Notes under the pieces: model-generated
Databases searched by the model: none
Told to the model about the DNA's origin: nothing
Seen by the model: only the letters and a program-made list of their open reading frames with translations
Shown: positions 31,086 through 42,239 of the stretch, one piece after another
How the letters are laid out: every line of letters starts with the position of its first letter
Position numbering within the stretch: the stretch's first letter is position 1
Assembly: GCA_023014485.1 (NCBI GenBank)
Contig: JAJOZX010005777.1
Coordinates: 136,501 to 200,500, forward strand
Origin: Bathynomus jamesi
Taxonomy: Eukaryota; Arthropoda; Malacostraca; Isopoda; Cirolanidae
Direction: 5' to 3'
DNA length: 64,000 bases
Position numbers and translations under genes: made by a program

Positions 31086-31475
31086 ATATATGTTTCGTTA
31101 GCTCATGCTTCATTGTAGTCTGCACTTGATTAGTTTGCAACGGCATTTAAGCGATTAAAATTGTGTATTTTAGTTTATAAGGTTGTGTCATCAGCGTGAG
31201 AAATAAAATCAAAATTTAATATCTGAGCGTGTTTTTTTAATTTAAATTAATAGTTTAGCCAGACCACTGAGTTCAAAACAAAACTCTCATAGGGCTGGTT
31301 TCTGAGTGTGTAGGGGGTATAATCTGGCCTAGGGGGGTATGAAATAGCCTAGCCTGTTTTATACCCCGGGTATAGTCTGGGCTAGTCCAGTTTATACCCC
31401 GGGGTATAAAACAGGCTAGCCCACTTTAACCCTGGGTATAGTCTGGGGAGGGGGTATATTTTGGGCTGTTACACC

Positions 31476-32855
31476 AGTACAGTGTTCTTAAGAAAGTTCG
31501 CCGCTGGAGTTTCGTCATAATCTAAGCAGTGCCTTGTTTTCGGGGACCGTTTATCACCGAAGCTCAATACAGGGGTCAACAACTTGACAGAGCTCCCACG
31601 ACGAACAAAACTCACCTTTTCAAGATTTACCACGCAAAGTTCTTCAGTCTCTGCTTGCCATTCGAAGATGTAGCATTTACTTGTAACAGGCCCTGGCTTC
31701 GGCGTACTCTCGTTTAGGCCTCGCTTAGGCCATTCCTTTCAACCGTGAAGAACTCAAATTCATTCGCGCGTAATCTTACAATTCGTTAACAACTACATTT
31801 CATATTTAAGCTTAGTTTTAATACTTTTTCTCAAGTTTGTATCGAAGGTCATGAGAGGAGGTTACCCTTACGAAGTTTTTGCGAAATTCTCACCAGCAGA
31901 AAGCTGTTCTGACGAAGGATTTCCAGGCGTCTGTGTCAGGTTCTATCAAAGACTTCCCTGTTTCGCCTTCCGAGTTTTGTCCTTAATTCTTGACATGAAA
32001 GTCGATCTTTTGTTGATTTTTTGAGGGCGCCCTAGCGATATACCGTGAAACACCAGAAAATTGTAACGAACTGCCGCTCCTCGGGATTGATTTCGAGTTC
32101 ACTCCTCCTGCAAACATGGTACCGAAAACGTCTCTCAGTTATAAGTCTACACACATTTCATTGCCTACTTCAAAGACAGTTTTCCTTCAGTCGTTCCTTG
32201 GAGCTCACGTTCGCTTACTTTAACTCAATGAAAGTGCTCTTAAAAAGAGGCCCCACACTCCCCTTTAGCCTATCTAATTAAGCAACTTCTTCCTTTTGTG
32301 AATAGGTTCCCACATTCTGTCCTTCGCCTATTTTAATTCCGATGAAGATAGACTCATTATTGGTCTAGAACCATGATAGGCCCTCCTTGCTAAGCTACCG
32401 CCTAAAACCCCGTTATAAGGACTCCATCGCTCGCTATAAACAATTCCACTTTCTCGTGTCATTTGTCGAGCTAACAATCATTATTGTATCATCGTACAAT
32501 TTAATGTAATTTACAATGTTGTTGTTGTTTCTGGTATTATGTATTCATACTGACAATTAATTCATAACATGACAAACCTTTCCCAACTCGTTTTTACGTT
32601 CAATGCCTTTCGTGTAGGTACCGTACATAATAACCACTGAAATTGTAATAAAATTTACTATGACATTTATTTTGATTAGTTAAATAAAAGAAAAAGCCGC
32701 GGTTTTTCCTTTCCCCTTCTTGATCGAAAGATCAATTCGTAACCCCTAATATTAATTAGATAACTACTTCGTCACTTTACTTAGTCATTAATAACTAGAA
32801 CCTATTTCAAAAATCGATAGCCTACAAAAGAGTGCCTAAAACTAGGACACGCATT
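31476..32855. other. No gene recognised
   Basis: Unique DNA. 31830-31870 (AGGTCATGAG, GGTTACCCTTACGAAG) weakly repeats words just left of the OTU element at 30130-30170. This may be chance or an old flanking repeat. Confidence 0.45.
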
Positions 32856-32857
32856 TT

Positions 32858-32858
<1 letters not shown>

Positions 32859-32903
<45 letters not shown>

Positions 32904-32909
32904 TATATA

Positions 32910-32948
<39 letters not shown>
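32859..32948. repeat. (CA)n(TA)n microsatellite
   Basis: CA units, then TA with AATATTATA interruptions. Confidence 0.95.
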
Positions 32949-32960
<12 letters not shown>

Positions 32961-33291
32961 ATACATAGTGATAGAATTTACAATTCATTACCTTATTAAA
33001 AAACTCTTCAAAACGAAAATTTATTAAAAGTGTCGACGTTTCGGCAAACCTTGTCCCCTCTTCAACAGACCAAATGATTAACAGCTATTAATTTATTTAT
33101 TATTTCTGTTAGTTTTAATCTTTTCCATAATAAAAAGAAGTAGTACTGTATTTACTAATTCCTCTCGCTTCCAAAAGATGGCCATACACATAATTTAATT
33201 ACATTTTTATTGCACTATATATATATATATATATATATCTTTTTAAGACAAGTTGCCTCTATCAACGAAAATATCGCCTTCAAATATACAA

Positions 33292-33360
<69 letters not shown>

Positions 33361-33571
33361 ATAAAATGTTAAGAAACCAATTGCTCATCTAATTAAAATT
33401 TATGCGTATTACACTTTCGTCGACACGGTAATTTAATGTATTCAAATTTATTAAATGACCAGCTACATATGAGGAAATTTTAATATTCAACCACACCCAT
33501 GCAAGCGACACACACACACACACACACACACAGTGTACATACATATATGTGAGGTTCTCTGTTAACTTTTG

Positions 33572-33610
<39 letters not shown>

Positions 33611-33862
33611 AAGAGAATGCAAATTGTTTTATTTTATTTGTTTGTCACTATCGTTCTCAAATCGCGACGTGGAAGGAAAAAAAGATTACAATCTATCTCA
33701 GACCTTTCATTTGAAATACATGAATTATGACTATATATATATAGTGTGTGTGTGTGTGTATGTGCGCGCGCGCGTGTACAATCCTTGAAAAAGAACATTA
33801 TGTAGGTCATCGAGGGTCAACGGATGATAGTTGGTCAAGTGTATACACGTTTGTATGACAAA

Positions 33863-33930
<68 letters not shown>
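32949..33930. repeat. Microsatellite-rich stretch
   Basis: Contains (TA)n at 33217-33238, 33295-33355 and 33884-33940, (CA)n at 33508-33532 and 33862-33882, (TG)n at 33587-33610, and (TG)n(CG)n at 33744-33774. Between them is AT-rich unique DNA with no gene. Confidence 0.85.
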
Positions 33931-33936
<6 letters not shown>

Positions 33937-33940
33937 TATG

Positions 33941-34203
33941 AGGGCGAACGAGGTGTCCATCTGACGGTGGTTGTCTCTGGCAGGAACTTAACTATGGTTA
34001 GTAAATAAACTGGTGTCGAGTTGTTAGCAAGTAGTGAAAGGCCATAAATATGTCGTCCGTTTAGAATTCCGTTGCGTTAAGATCGGCAACGCAAATTTCA
34101 ATGAGAAAGTAATAAAATAAGAAATTTTGAAATTTACCTTTTTTCTTTATTATTTTATTTCAGAATAACTAAAAATAATTATTGATACGAGGAATTACCT
34201 TAA

Positions 34204-34251
<48 letters not shown>

Positions 34252-35229
34252 CATCGTGATTTTCAATGGCTATATACCGTACGTTTGATATATTTCAATT
34301 TTAGAAATTGCTGAATCTTTTCTCTTCCGCAAACGGAGTGAAGAGAACATTTATTCTATTCCTCTCTCATTAAGCAATTTGCAAATGGAAGCATCATCCT
34401 AAATAGCTTTTGTACGAAGCAATTCTAATCAAATAATTTACCGTCCAGTTTCGCGAGTTTTATAGACGGGATGAAAGTCATCAATGAATTATCAAATATC
34501 AAAATTAAACGATTTACACTTTTTTTACGGGTTCGTTCTTCGCATACAAATAGCGGATTTAAATTTAAAAATTTAAAAAATAATAATAATGCATCGTATA
34601 TCTTACCATCTAAAATTGTTTTAAGAGTCTCTTTGCTTACCTTGTTAACCCATTTTCAAAATCGAAGAAAGGAGATTCAAGGCCGACATTTGCGTCAACG
34701 ACATTACACACACACACACACACACACACATAAAAAAAATAAAAATATATATTCTACACCTATACCTAACTCCTCTTTATATAAACTAACTCGCGTATAC
34801 TTGACCTGTAACCGCGGACATAACTACGTATCTATAATTTATCTTTTTAATTCTTGCAGTTTTCCGAATTAAGGCTTGTTTATATGCAATTATGTCTTCG
34901 CTGTGTTTATGGTTTCTGGCAAGAAAAGGGTGTAACTACGCTGCAATGACAGTGTATTGCGTGAAATGTGTTGCGCAATGATTTTCGAAGAGTCTAAGCA
35001 TGGGGTCTTCACGTATCGGGTTAATTCAGGCAGTGTTTGGAGGCTTAATGTCTTTATGGTGGGTTATTAAAGTTTACAGAATAGCAAAATGCCATTTGAG
35101 TGCCATTGTGTGAGCAATTTAATGTTCGTTTTTAAGTATCTGAGGTTGCGAGGATTGCGAGGGGCACGTACAGGCATAATACTCGTTCAGGACACGGGCG
35201 AGTTTTTAGATGACGCAGTGTTTAAATAC
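33941..35229. other. No gene recognised; contains (ATT)n and (CA)n
   Basis: (ATT)n lies at 34207-34250 and (CA)n at 34705-34730. The 133-codon frame at 34471-34872 crosses the (CA)n and lacks motifs, so I reject it as a gene. Confidence 0.5.
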
Positions 35230-36387
35230 GAGTCATTAGAGTTCTGTACAACACGGTAATTTATTTTTATATGCAGAAAGGAGGGGCCAATGGCGAATGC
35301 CCGCAAAAACACTCCTCCCATAGAAGAAATGAGCCAAAATCAAGGTCCAGCGTTTTCGAGATGTCTGGACATTGCGTTTGAAAGATTGGAGGTCATAGAC
35401 GGAAAAAAAAGGTGGATTGAGGAAGATTGTTCCAGAGTTCACCCGTTGAGTAGATGAAAGATTGAAAATATCGATTAATCCTCGCGTTAGAGAGATGGAC
35501 AGAAAAGGAATGAGAATGTGTGTAATGTATGTGTGGTACTGCGTGCTCTCCTTAAAGGAGGAGGCACGCGGTTAGAGAGTTCAGAAGATCAGTGTCCGTT
35601 ACAATAGCGATAGTAAAGAGAGAGTGAGGCAACATTGCGGCGAAGAGAGAGGGATCAAAGACAGTCAGTAAGAAGCGAGGAACTGATGAGACTAAAAGCC
35701 ATTGATTCCACCCGGTCAAGTAGAGCTGTGTGGGTTGAGCCACCCAACATATGAGAAGCGTACTCCAAACAGGGGCGAACAAGACCCCTGTACAGAGACA
35801 GCAACTGAATGGGGGTGAAGAAACTGCGCAGCCGATAAAACATAACCTCTTAGAAGCTGTTTTGGAAAGAGTATACGTGATCTTTCCAGGAAAGCTCACG
35901 AGAAAAGGAAACGCCAAGTATGTTAAGAGAAGAGAAAGAATAGAGTTGTCTTGTCAAAGGGGAGAGTCGTGTGGAAGATTGTTGTGACGAGTAGACAGAT
36001 GGAGAAACTGAATTTTTGAGGCACTGAAAACCGCAAGGTTTTCAATGCCCCAATCAGAGATATCGGAAAGTTGAGAGGTGAGGTGTATCATAGCTGTCCT
36101 ACGCGAATCATGGAGTGTCTGTTGAGAGGGACGCTTTGTGAAGTGGGTGGAGAAGTGAAGAGTGGAATCATCGGCATAGGAGTGGCTAGGACAGGAAGTA
36201 CGACTTAACACGCCATTGATAAATAAAAAAAAAGAGTGGGTGACAGGACAGAACTCTGAGGTACATCGCTGTTAATAGCTTTAGGAGAAGAACAGTGGCC
36301 ATCAATAATAATACAACCGCAGCTACAGATCGGCCAGAAAGGAAATCAGAGATCAAGGCACATACTGTAGAAGCGAAATGTAATGAT
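35230..36387 (-). pseudogene. LINE reverse transcriptase, 3' half (Jockey-like)
   Basis: Read on the minus strand, SDFLSGRSVAAVV (about 36350) is followed by INSDVPQSSVLSPTLFF (decayed PQGSVLSPTLF) and SHSYADDSTLHFSTHF (catalytic YADD near 36170). Then come DWGIENLAVFSASKIQF, FYRLRSFFTPIQLLSLYRGL, VRPCLEYASHMLGGSTHTAL and FSVYDLQSFKRNVQ near 35370. The order matches animal non-LTR RT from the active site to the C-terminus. Several frameshifts and a decayed PQG box make it inactive. The 5' end is cut where the 5S SINE begins. Confidence 0.8.
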
Positions 36388-36580
36388 GGGGTTGCTTAAC
36401 CTTCTTCGCAAAATCTAAGGTCATACGACAGAGGGGACCTACAGCTTTACGCGGAATCCGAACCACGGGTCGCTACATAATCTGGACGCGGAGGACGGTC
36501 TCCCATCCAACTACTCTCCAGACCCAATGTCGCTGATCGACGGGAAGCGGTGTTACGACACTGGCCACAACATAGCCCCG
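36388..36580 (-). mobile_element. 5S rRNA-headed SINE, copy D
   Basis: On the minus strand: CGTCGATCAGCGACATTGGG (a short deletion compared with copy C), GAGAGTAGTTGGATGGGAGACCGTC, the closest match to the 5S C-box here, then GTGGTTCGGATTCCGCGTAA and AGCTGTAGGTCCCCT. The 3' end GGTTAAGCAACCCC touches the 5' end of the LINE RT fragment. Confidence 0.82.
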
Positions 36581-36983
36581 AAGAAGAGCGAGTATAAAAT
36601 TAGAAGCCGAAATGTTCGTAACTATAGAATTATTTCTTCAAAGTTATATTCAGTGCATGGAAGTGAATAACAGTCATCAAGTGATATTTAGTACAAAAAA
36701 AATACTGCTCATTGTTCCGTTACTGGAAGAAACTGGTTTGCTTTTGATTTTAATAAATATATATATTATTAAGAGTAAAAGAGACAGACACGCACGCAAT
36801 TACACGTAGTATTTGAATTACTTTCTATATAACAACAATATATACATCCTATATAAACAACAACTTCCTGAGCCAAATTACACACACCCATCCCAGTATA
36901 AATTTTTATTACAAACACGCATCAAAATCTAAAAAGCCGAATGCGAAGTCCTCAATAAATGATACAAATACATGCCAGTATTT

Positions 36984-37022
<39 letters not shown>

Positions 37023-37500
37023 GTTTAGAAAATCAGACGCTATCTTAATTCAAATCCTGAACCCTACATTTGTAAATACATTACCAACCATGCATTACGA
37101 ACGGTAAGACGACTAAGAACGTAAAAGCGGAATAAAAATTAATCGTTCCAACTGTGTGAAATCGTCGACTATTCGAGGTTGCACAAAGACAAAACTGGGT
37201 TTCCAATGCCCAGATCGGAAGTTAGATGAGTCAGCATTTTTCTGTAGCGGTGACTAATCAAACGTTAACCAGATTCATCGGTTGTGACCCGGCATGAAAG
37301 ACTTCTTGTCCAGACTCGTTGTTCCAGTCTTTCCTTTTTAACAGATTCACATTATTATTATCTCTAACTGCGCCGACTCGAAGCTATTTAGGGAGGTTAT
37401 AACCCTGAGCGATCGGTGATAATGAGATTTTTAATAACGTTTGTCGCTTTCTTTCTCTTGTGTGGTATGGAAATACCCACTTCACGAGAACGCGTTTTAT
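36581..37500. other. No gene recognised
   Basis: Unique AT-rich DNA with (CA)n at 36986-37016. Confidence 0.5.
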
Positions 37501-37515
37501 ATAATATATATATAT

Positions 37516-37627
37516 TAGTGGTGCACCGATTAATCGGTATCGGCACCTGGCATGCCGATTAATCGGCCATGCCAGGTATTTTCCTAATATCGGCATGCCA
37601 GGTGCCGATACCGATTAATCGGTGCAC

Positions 37628-37632
<5 letters not shown>
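37516..37632. mobile_element. Palindromic hAT-type MITE (117 bp)
   Basis: The first and last 44 bases are exact inverted copies, starting TAGTGGTGCACCGATTAATC. The centre includes a further mirrored GGCATGCCGAT word. It lies inside a (TA)n array, so any TSD is hidden. The ends resemble those of the MITE at 25181. Confidence 0.88.

Positions 37633-37702
<70 letters not shown>
37633..37702. repeat. (TA)n microsatellite
   Basis: About 35 TA units after the palindromic MITE. Confidence 0.97.
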
Positions 37703-37705
<3 letters not shown>

Positions 37706-38150
37706 ACTACCGCTATGAAAATATGGGTATACGGGCTTATACATCATTTTTTTTTTTACTTTTTTTTAAAAAAGGAAAAAAAAACCTTTGAAATTCTAAA
37801 AAAAAAATTAAACGAATTCATTCTAGCTATTGAGTTAATTATTTTGAAAAATGTTTAGCTATTGAAAGAAATCTATCTGTTCCTTTGTTATATTCATGAG
37901 ACTGTGACAGTACATAAATCTGCTCATTTCATAACCAAATGAAACAGGAGAACGAAAAGTAATATAAATACAGTAGAAAGAATAAGGATAAACATTACCT
38001 ACAAAATTACTGTACTTGAACTACGAATGCATTTATAATTGTTACTGTGTGAAATGAACATTTAAATCCATTGTTTCACAAAATTAATAATTTATGTTAA
38101 CTTTACAAAATATATAAACAAAACTACTTGAATATGAAGTAAAATTTCTT

Positions 38151-38205
<55 letters not shown>

Positions 38206-39469
38206 CGCGCGCGCTAATTAAATAAGATACAATGTACATAGAGTATGTGTAACACCCCCTTCACAACATACGCTTTCAAAACGCTTTCAAAATAAAGTAG
38301 GAAACAAAATTGCTCAACTTTTCGAAAAAAAAAATCTTCCATCGATAAGAAATGATAGCCGATACAAATACTTCAAAGATATCGAAAATAATGCAGAGTC
38401 ATTCTTTTCTGCAAATGAGATTTTGTAAACACAATTCATGAATGAAAGACTTTTGAAAAGTTACGAATAATACCCTCGCAAACGGGTATACACATATGGC
38501 CGATCAAAGATACGTACATTCGAAAGTGATGATAGATTTTTCAATTGTTTATATAACAACGCGCTACAACTATCCAATGAAGATGCGAAGTAAACAAACG
38601 AAACTCAATTGATGCGCGCAAACTACTATCCAAAATATACACTTAGTCGAGAATTTAATAGTATGCCGTACAGTACATACTACATACCATAAAAAAAATT
38701 ATTATAAGAAAAATAATCAGATCACGCGGATAGCGAGTGGGATTAATTAATAATGCCAAGAAATTAATGGAACTCAAACTGATAAATTTTTAAAAGACTT
38801 TATAAGACCATTTATATTCTCTGTACTTGGGAATTTACGGATGAAAAGGCAATACTAAATGTTTAGAACTGAATCTAACCTACGGTTTAAATATAAAGTT
38901 ATTTCACTAATGATGAGGGAAGTTCTCTCTCGAAACATTTGAATAAATATGTACATATTTTCAGCGTTAGTTAGGTAACAGAATTACAGGCTAACACAGA
39001 CCCTAAGATCCAGTCTAGGTTAGCCCAAGAACTTAGTAGAAAAGTTAGAAATAGCAATGAAAAAAAGAACACTGAAAACTTATACCATGATTACACTTTT
39101 CGACGCGTAAAGCTTTCACACAGAAATAGTACTAATATTAAAGTAGTATAGAACAGACAAGGATCTCTCCCTCCTCCGCCAGCTACTGCTGCCAGAAAAT
39201 AGTGGTGAAAGAAGATTTATAGGAAAGTAGGAAGAAGTATAATGACGAGAATAGCTTCAGAGTTCATTCACACCATGAGTACACTTATCTTGTGTACTCA
39301 GTTAGGAATTAGAAGACAGCGGAAAATAAAGGATAGCATGAATATTAAACCACTAACTAAACATTAGTTGGGTGAGTTTGGGTAAGGCTGGGCTAATTAT
39401 AACCATTAGGTTTAGCCTATTTTATTCAAATGTACATTATGTCTCTAATTCAGTTTTAATATATATATA
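37703..39469. other. No gene recognised; contains (TG)n
   Basis: (TG)n at 38154-38204, A/T homopolymer runs at 37744-37812, otherwise AT-rich unique DNA. Confidence 0.5.
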
Positions 39470-40451
39470 CCGGGTGGACGAAAAAAAACCTGGACACTTT
39501 TGTTTTTCCTACAAATTTCAAACTAGTCAAGTTAATATACCCAAATTAGTACAAGATATAGCCAATAGTATGGTTCATGTGCTGAAAACCTCAGCCGTTT
39601 CTTAATTACAAAAAATTTAACTTGACGAAAGAAACAGCCAGATTTTGTACAGGAAATTTAATTTAGCAGACATTAAACGCATGTTTTTTCAAGGTGAGTC
39701 CGACTTTACATTAACTGTATCAACAAATCGACAAAACAACCGAGTCAATGTGCATTAACTTCAAAATCGGAAATCCCGCCAGACCGTCTTTATCATCCAA
39801 TTTCACGATTTTCCAAGAAATTAATGGCATCTTGTGGAGTTTCTTACAATGGAAAAACCAAATTATTCTTTACTGATCCACAGAAAACAAAAATGAACTC
39901 GCAAAATTACATTGAACACCTCGGAGAATTTTTACCGGAATGCCAAGACTTGTACCCGAACGAAGATTTTATTTTTGTTCAAGACAATGCACCATCTCAT
40001 TCAGCCAAGGCAACTCAAAAATTTTTGATGGCGAACATTCCTGAATTCATAAAAAGTGAAGAATGGCCACCAAATTCTCCTGACTTAAATCCTCTAGATT
40101 ACTTCGTGTAGAATGAGCTGAAGTCATTGGTGTACCATGGTCGCAGGGAACCATTTTCAAACCTGGAAGCACTTAAACAAAGAATTGAGGTTGTTTGGCC
40201 TATGGTGTCCCAAGACAAAATCAAGTCACCCATAGATCAGTGGAAAAGGAGATTACTGGCCGTAATTCAAGAAAATGGGGGGTCAATACAACATCGATTT
40301 CAATAGGGTAAGTTTTATATGAGTTCCATTGAAATTTTTAGCACATGATAACTATACTATTGGCTACATCTTGTACTAATTTGGGTGTATTAGCTTCACT
40401 AGTTTGAAATTTGTAGGAAAAACAAGTGTCCAGGTTGTTTTCGTCCACCCG
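39470..40451 (+). mobile_element. Mariner-type element, DD37D spacing (982 bp)
   Basis: The ends CCGGGTGGACGAAAAAAAAC and the mirrored TTTTCGTCCACCCGG lie between TA dinucleotides. The inverted arms extend over 100 bp and include words such as TACACCCAAATTAGTACAAG and its relatives. The left arm takes the place of the transposase 5' end, so the element lacks the DNA-binding region. Confidence 0.85.
39640..40305 (+). pseudogene. Mariner-type transposase, catalytic part
   Basis: FFQGESDFTLTVSTNRQNN (about 39688) contains the first catalytic Asp region. After a frameshift, MASCGVSYNGKTKLFFTD (39824) leads to FIFVQDNAPSHSAKAT (second Asp) and NSPDLNPLDYFV (third Asp), 37 residues apart by my count. 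A TAG at 40109-40111 replaces the expected Trp codon. The reading then resumes NELKSLVYHGRREPF and ends AVIQENGGSIQHRFQ. Two to three lesions, otherwise well preserved. Confidence 0.85.
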
Positions 40452-40457
40452 GTATAT

Positions 40458-42028
40458 ACACTACCAGTCAAAAGTTTAAGTACACCCTGAAATATTCATA
40501 AATTTCAAATTTTGTTTAAGTTTTTTATTTATTAACTGTTATCATGACACAAATTCATAAGTACAAACATGGGAACTTAAATAACGACAAAGGACAATTT
40601 ACCAAAAGCAAAGTCTTTTTAGATTCATCAAATAGCCTGCTCTAGCAGCAATTACAGCAGAACAAATTCGAGGCATGCGCTCAACAAGAGAAAGAAGATA
40701 GTCTGGTGAAAGCTGCTGCCAGCACTCTTGTAAGAGTTCCCAGAGCTTCTGAGCACTGGATGGTTGCTTGGTTTTCACTCGTCGATCCAGTTCACCCCCA
40801 CACTAGCTCGATGGGGTTCAGATCCGGGAACTGTGCTGGCCATTCCATAACTGTGAGCTGACATTGCCATTCTTTCTGCTTCAGGTAATTTTGACACAGC
40901 TTGGAAGTGTGTTTAGGATCGTTGTCTTGCTGCATTATGAACTGTTTGCCAACTAGTCGCAGTCCAGATGGGATGACATGGCGCTGTAGAATGCTGTGAT
41001 AGCCAAGTTGGTTCAGTATTCCAGTAACTTGTGGAGATCTCCAACTTGCTCCCCTGCAAAACATCCCCAGACCATCACACTTTCTCCACCGTGCTTCACT
41101 GTTGGCACAACACAGTGCTGTGTCATTCTTTCACCCGCTCTGCGTCGCATAAATACTCTGCGTTTGGATCCACTGCTCAAACAGTCCATTTTTGGTGTTT
41201 TTTAGCCCAGGCTAGCCTTTTCTTTTTGTTCTGGCGTTTCAGCACTGGTTTCTTTGCTGCAGTTCGTCCTTCTAATCCTGCCTCTCTTAGACTTCTCTGA
41301 ACAGTTGATGTTGAAACTGTTGTACTTCTGGAGTTGTTCAGCTGGGCTTTGATTTCAGGTGCTGTGAGGCGTCTGTTGCGCAGACTGGTGACTCGGATAT
41401 ACTTGTCCTGTGAGTCTGTTGTGGTTCTTGGTCGCCCTGACCTTTTTCTGTCCTTATTTTGACCAGTTTCTTCGTACCGTTTAATGGCACAAGCAACCAC
41501 ATTCACAGAAACTTTTAATTTTTTTGCAATTTTCCTCAGTGATTGGCCCTCATTTCTCAAAGTTACAATCGACCGTCTTTTTTCTGTTGTTAACTGAGCT
41601 TTGGCACCCATTTTTGCTTTTTGAAACAGAAATATACCTTAAACTACACAGTTAGCTCCTCTGCAAGGATTTTATATGTAAAGACCTGCAGCGCATGTTA
41701 ATAACTGAACACATGTATTAACATACTCCTGAAGAAACACACTACCCCAGTAAAGACTTTTAAACTGTTTTTGAACCTTTGTGCAGAGCTAATGGCATTA
41801 ATTTTAGGTTGCATACTAGACGTAAATTAACACATTTTGAAGGCTATTTTGAAGAAGCTTCTGTGTTACAACACACTGCATAGAGCAGATGCACTGAAGC
41901 ATACAATATGAAAGCCAGGTAAGCAAATTCATCTCTAGTACCTGTTAAGTTTACATTTGAAGTTTATGTCATGAGCTAAGCAGCAAAACATTGGAAATTA
42001 GTAGGTGTACTTAAATTTTTGACTGGTA

Positions 42029-42031
<3 letters not shown>
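40458..42031 (-). mobile_element. Tc1-like transposon, DD38E spacing (~1.57 kb)
   Basis: The ends CTACCAGTCAAAAGTTTAAG and the mirrored TTAAATTTTTGACTGGTAG lie between TA dinucleotides, with a full-length transposase gene on the minus strand. It begins only 7 bp after the previous element. The size and end sequence are those of intact Tc1-like elements. Confidence 0.9.
40630..41611 (-). pseudogene. Tc1 transposase, nearly full length, frameshifted
   Basis: It starts MGAKAQLTTEKRRSIVTLRN at 41611. HTH1 is SLRKIAKKLKVSVNVVACAI, the GRPRTT linker follows, then HTH2 TVSTSTVQRSLREAGL, down to WAKKHQKWTV. A deletion at about 41175 removes the first catalytic Asp box and shifts the frame. GSKRRVFMRRRAGERMTQHC and MVWGCFAGEQVGDLHK follow. 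Then FIMQQDNDPKHTSKLCQNYL (second Asp), EWPAQFPDLNPIELVW (Glu, 38 residues apart), a +1 shift at about 40796, and the tail KLWELLQECWQQLSPDYLL. Confidence 0.88.

Positions 42032-42094
<63 letters not shown>
42031..42094. repeat. (TA)n microsatellite
   Basis: TA array after the Tc1 element. Confidence 0.96.
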
Positions 42095-42095
<1 letters not shown>

Positions 42096-42190
42096 CTCAC
42101 GTAGTAATACGTCATTCACTCAACCGTGACTTATTAACTGTGGCATTGCGCACTTATCCTTGATGATGACACCGAGTTAACCGCAATAAG
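42096..42190. mobile_element. Fragment related to the pogo/Tigger-like MITE at 10.1 kb
   Basis: CATTCACTCAACCGTGACTT, ATTGCGCACTTATCCTTG and GAGTTAACCGCAATAAG echo 10147-10215 of the 613-bp element in the same order. The matching second end is not found nearby. Confidence 0.55.
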
Positions 42191-42239
42191 TAGTTTTAGT
42201 ATACGTACGTGCTGAGCACCCATAACAAATCAAATCAAT

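Larger units (their letters stand above)
30180..31475. mobile_element. Inverted-repeat element carrying an OTU protease gene
   Basis: The ends GTGTAGCAGCCC and, reversed, GTGTAACAGCCC open complex inverted repeats of about 130 bp (left, 30180-30308) and 170 bp (right, 31306-31475). They are made of the words GGGTTAAAGTGGGCTAGCC, TTTTATACCCCGGGGTATAA and CTAGCCCAGA. Between them lie one OTU-domain gene and a nested MITE. I see no transposase. No TSD is clear, so the superfamily is unknown. Confidence 0.75.

Noticed and set aside
35552..35917. 121-codon minus-strand frame
   Set aside because: An out-of-frame shadow of the LINE RT. The true RT reading in another frame covers the same bases.
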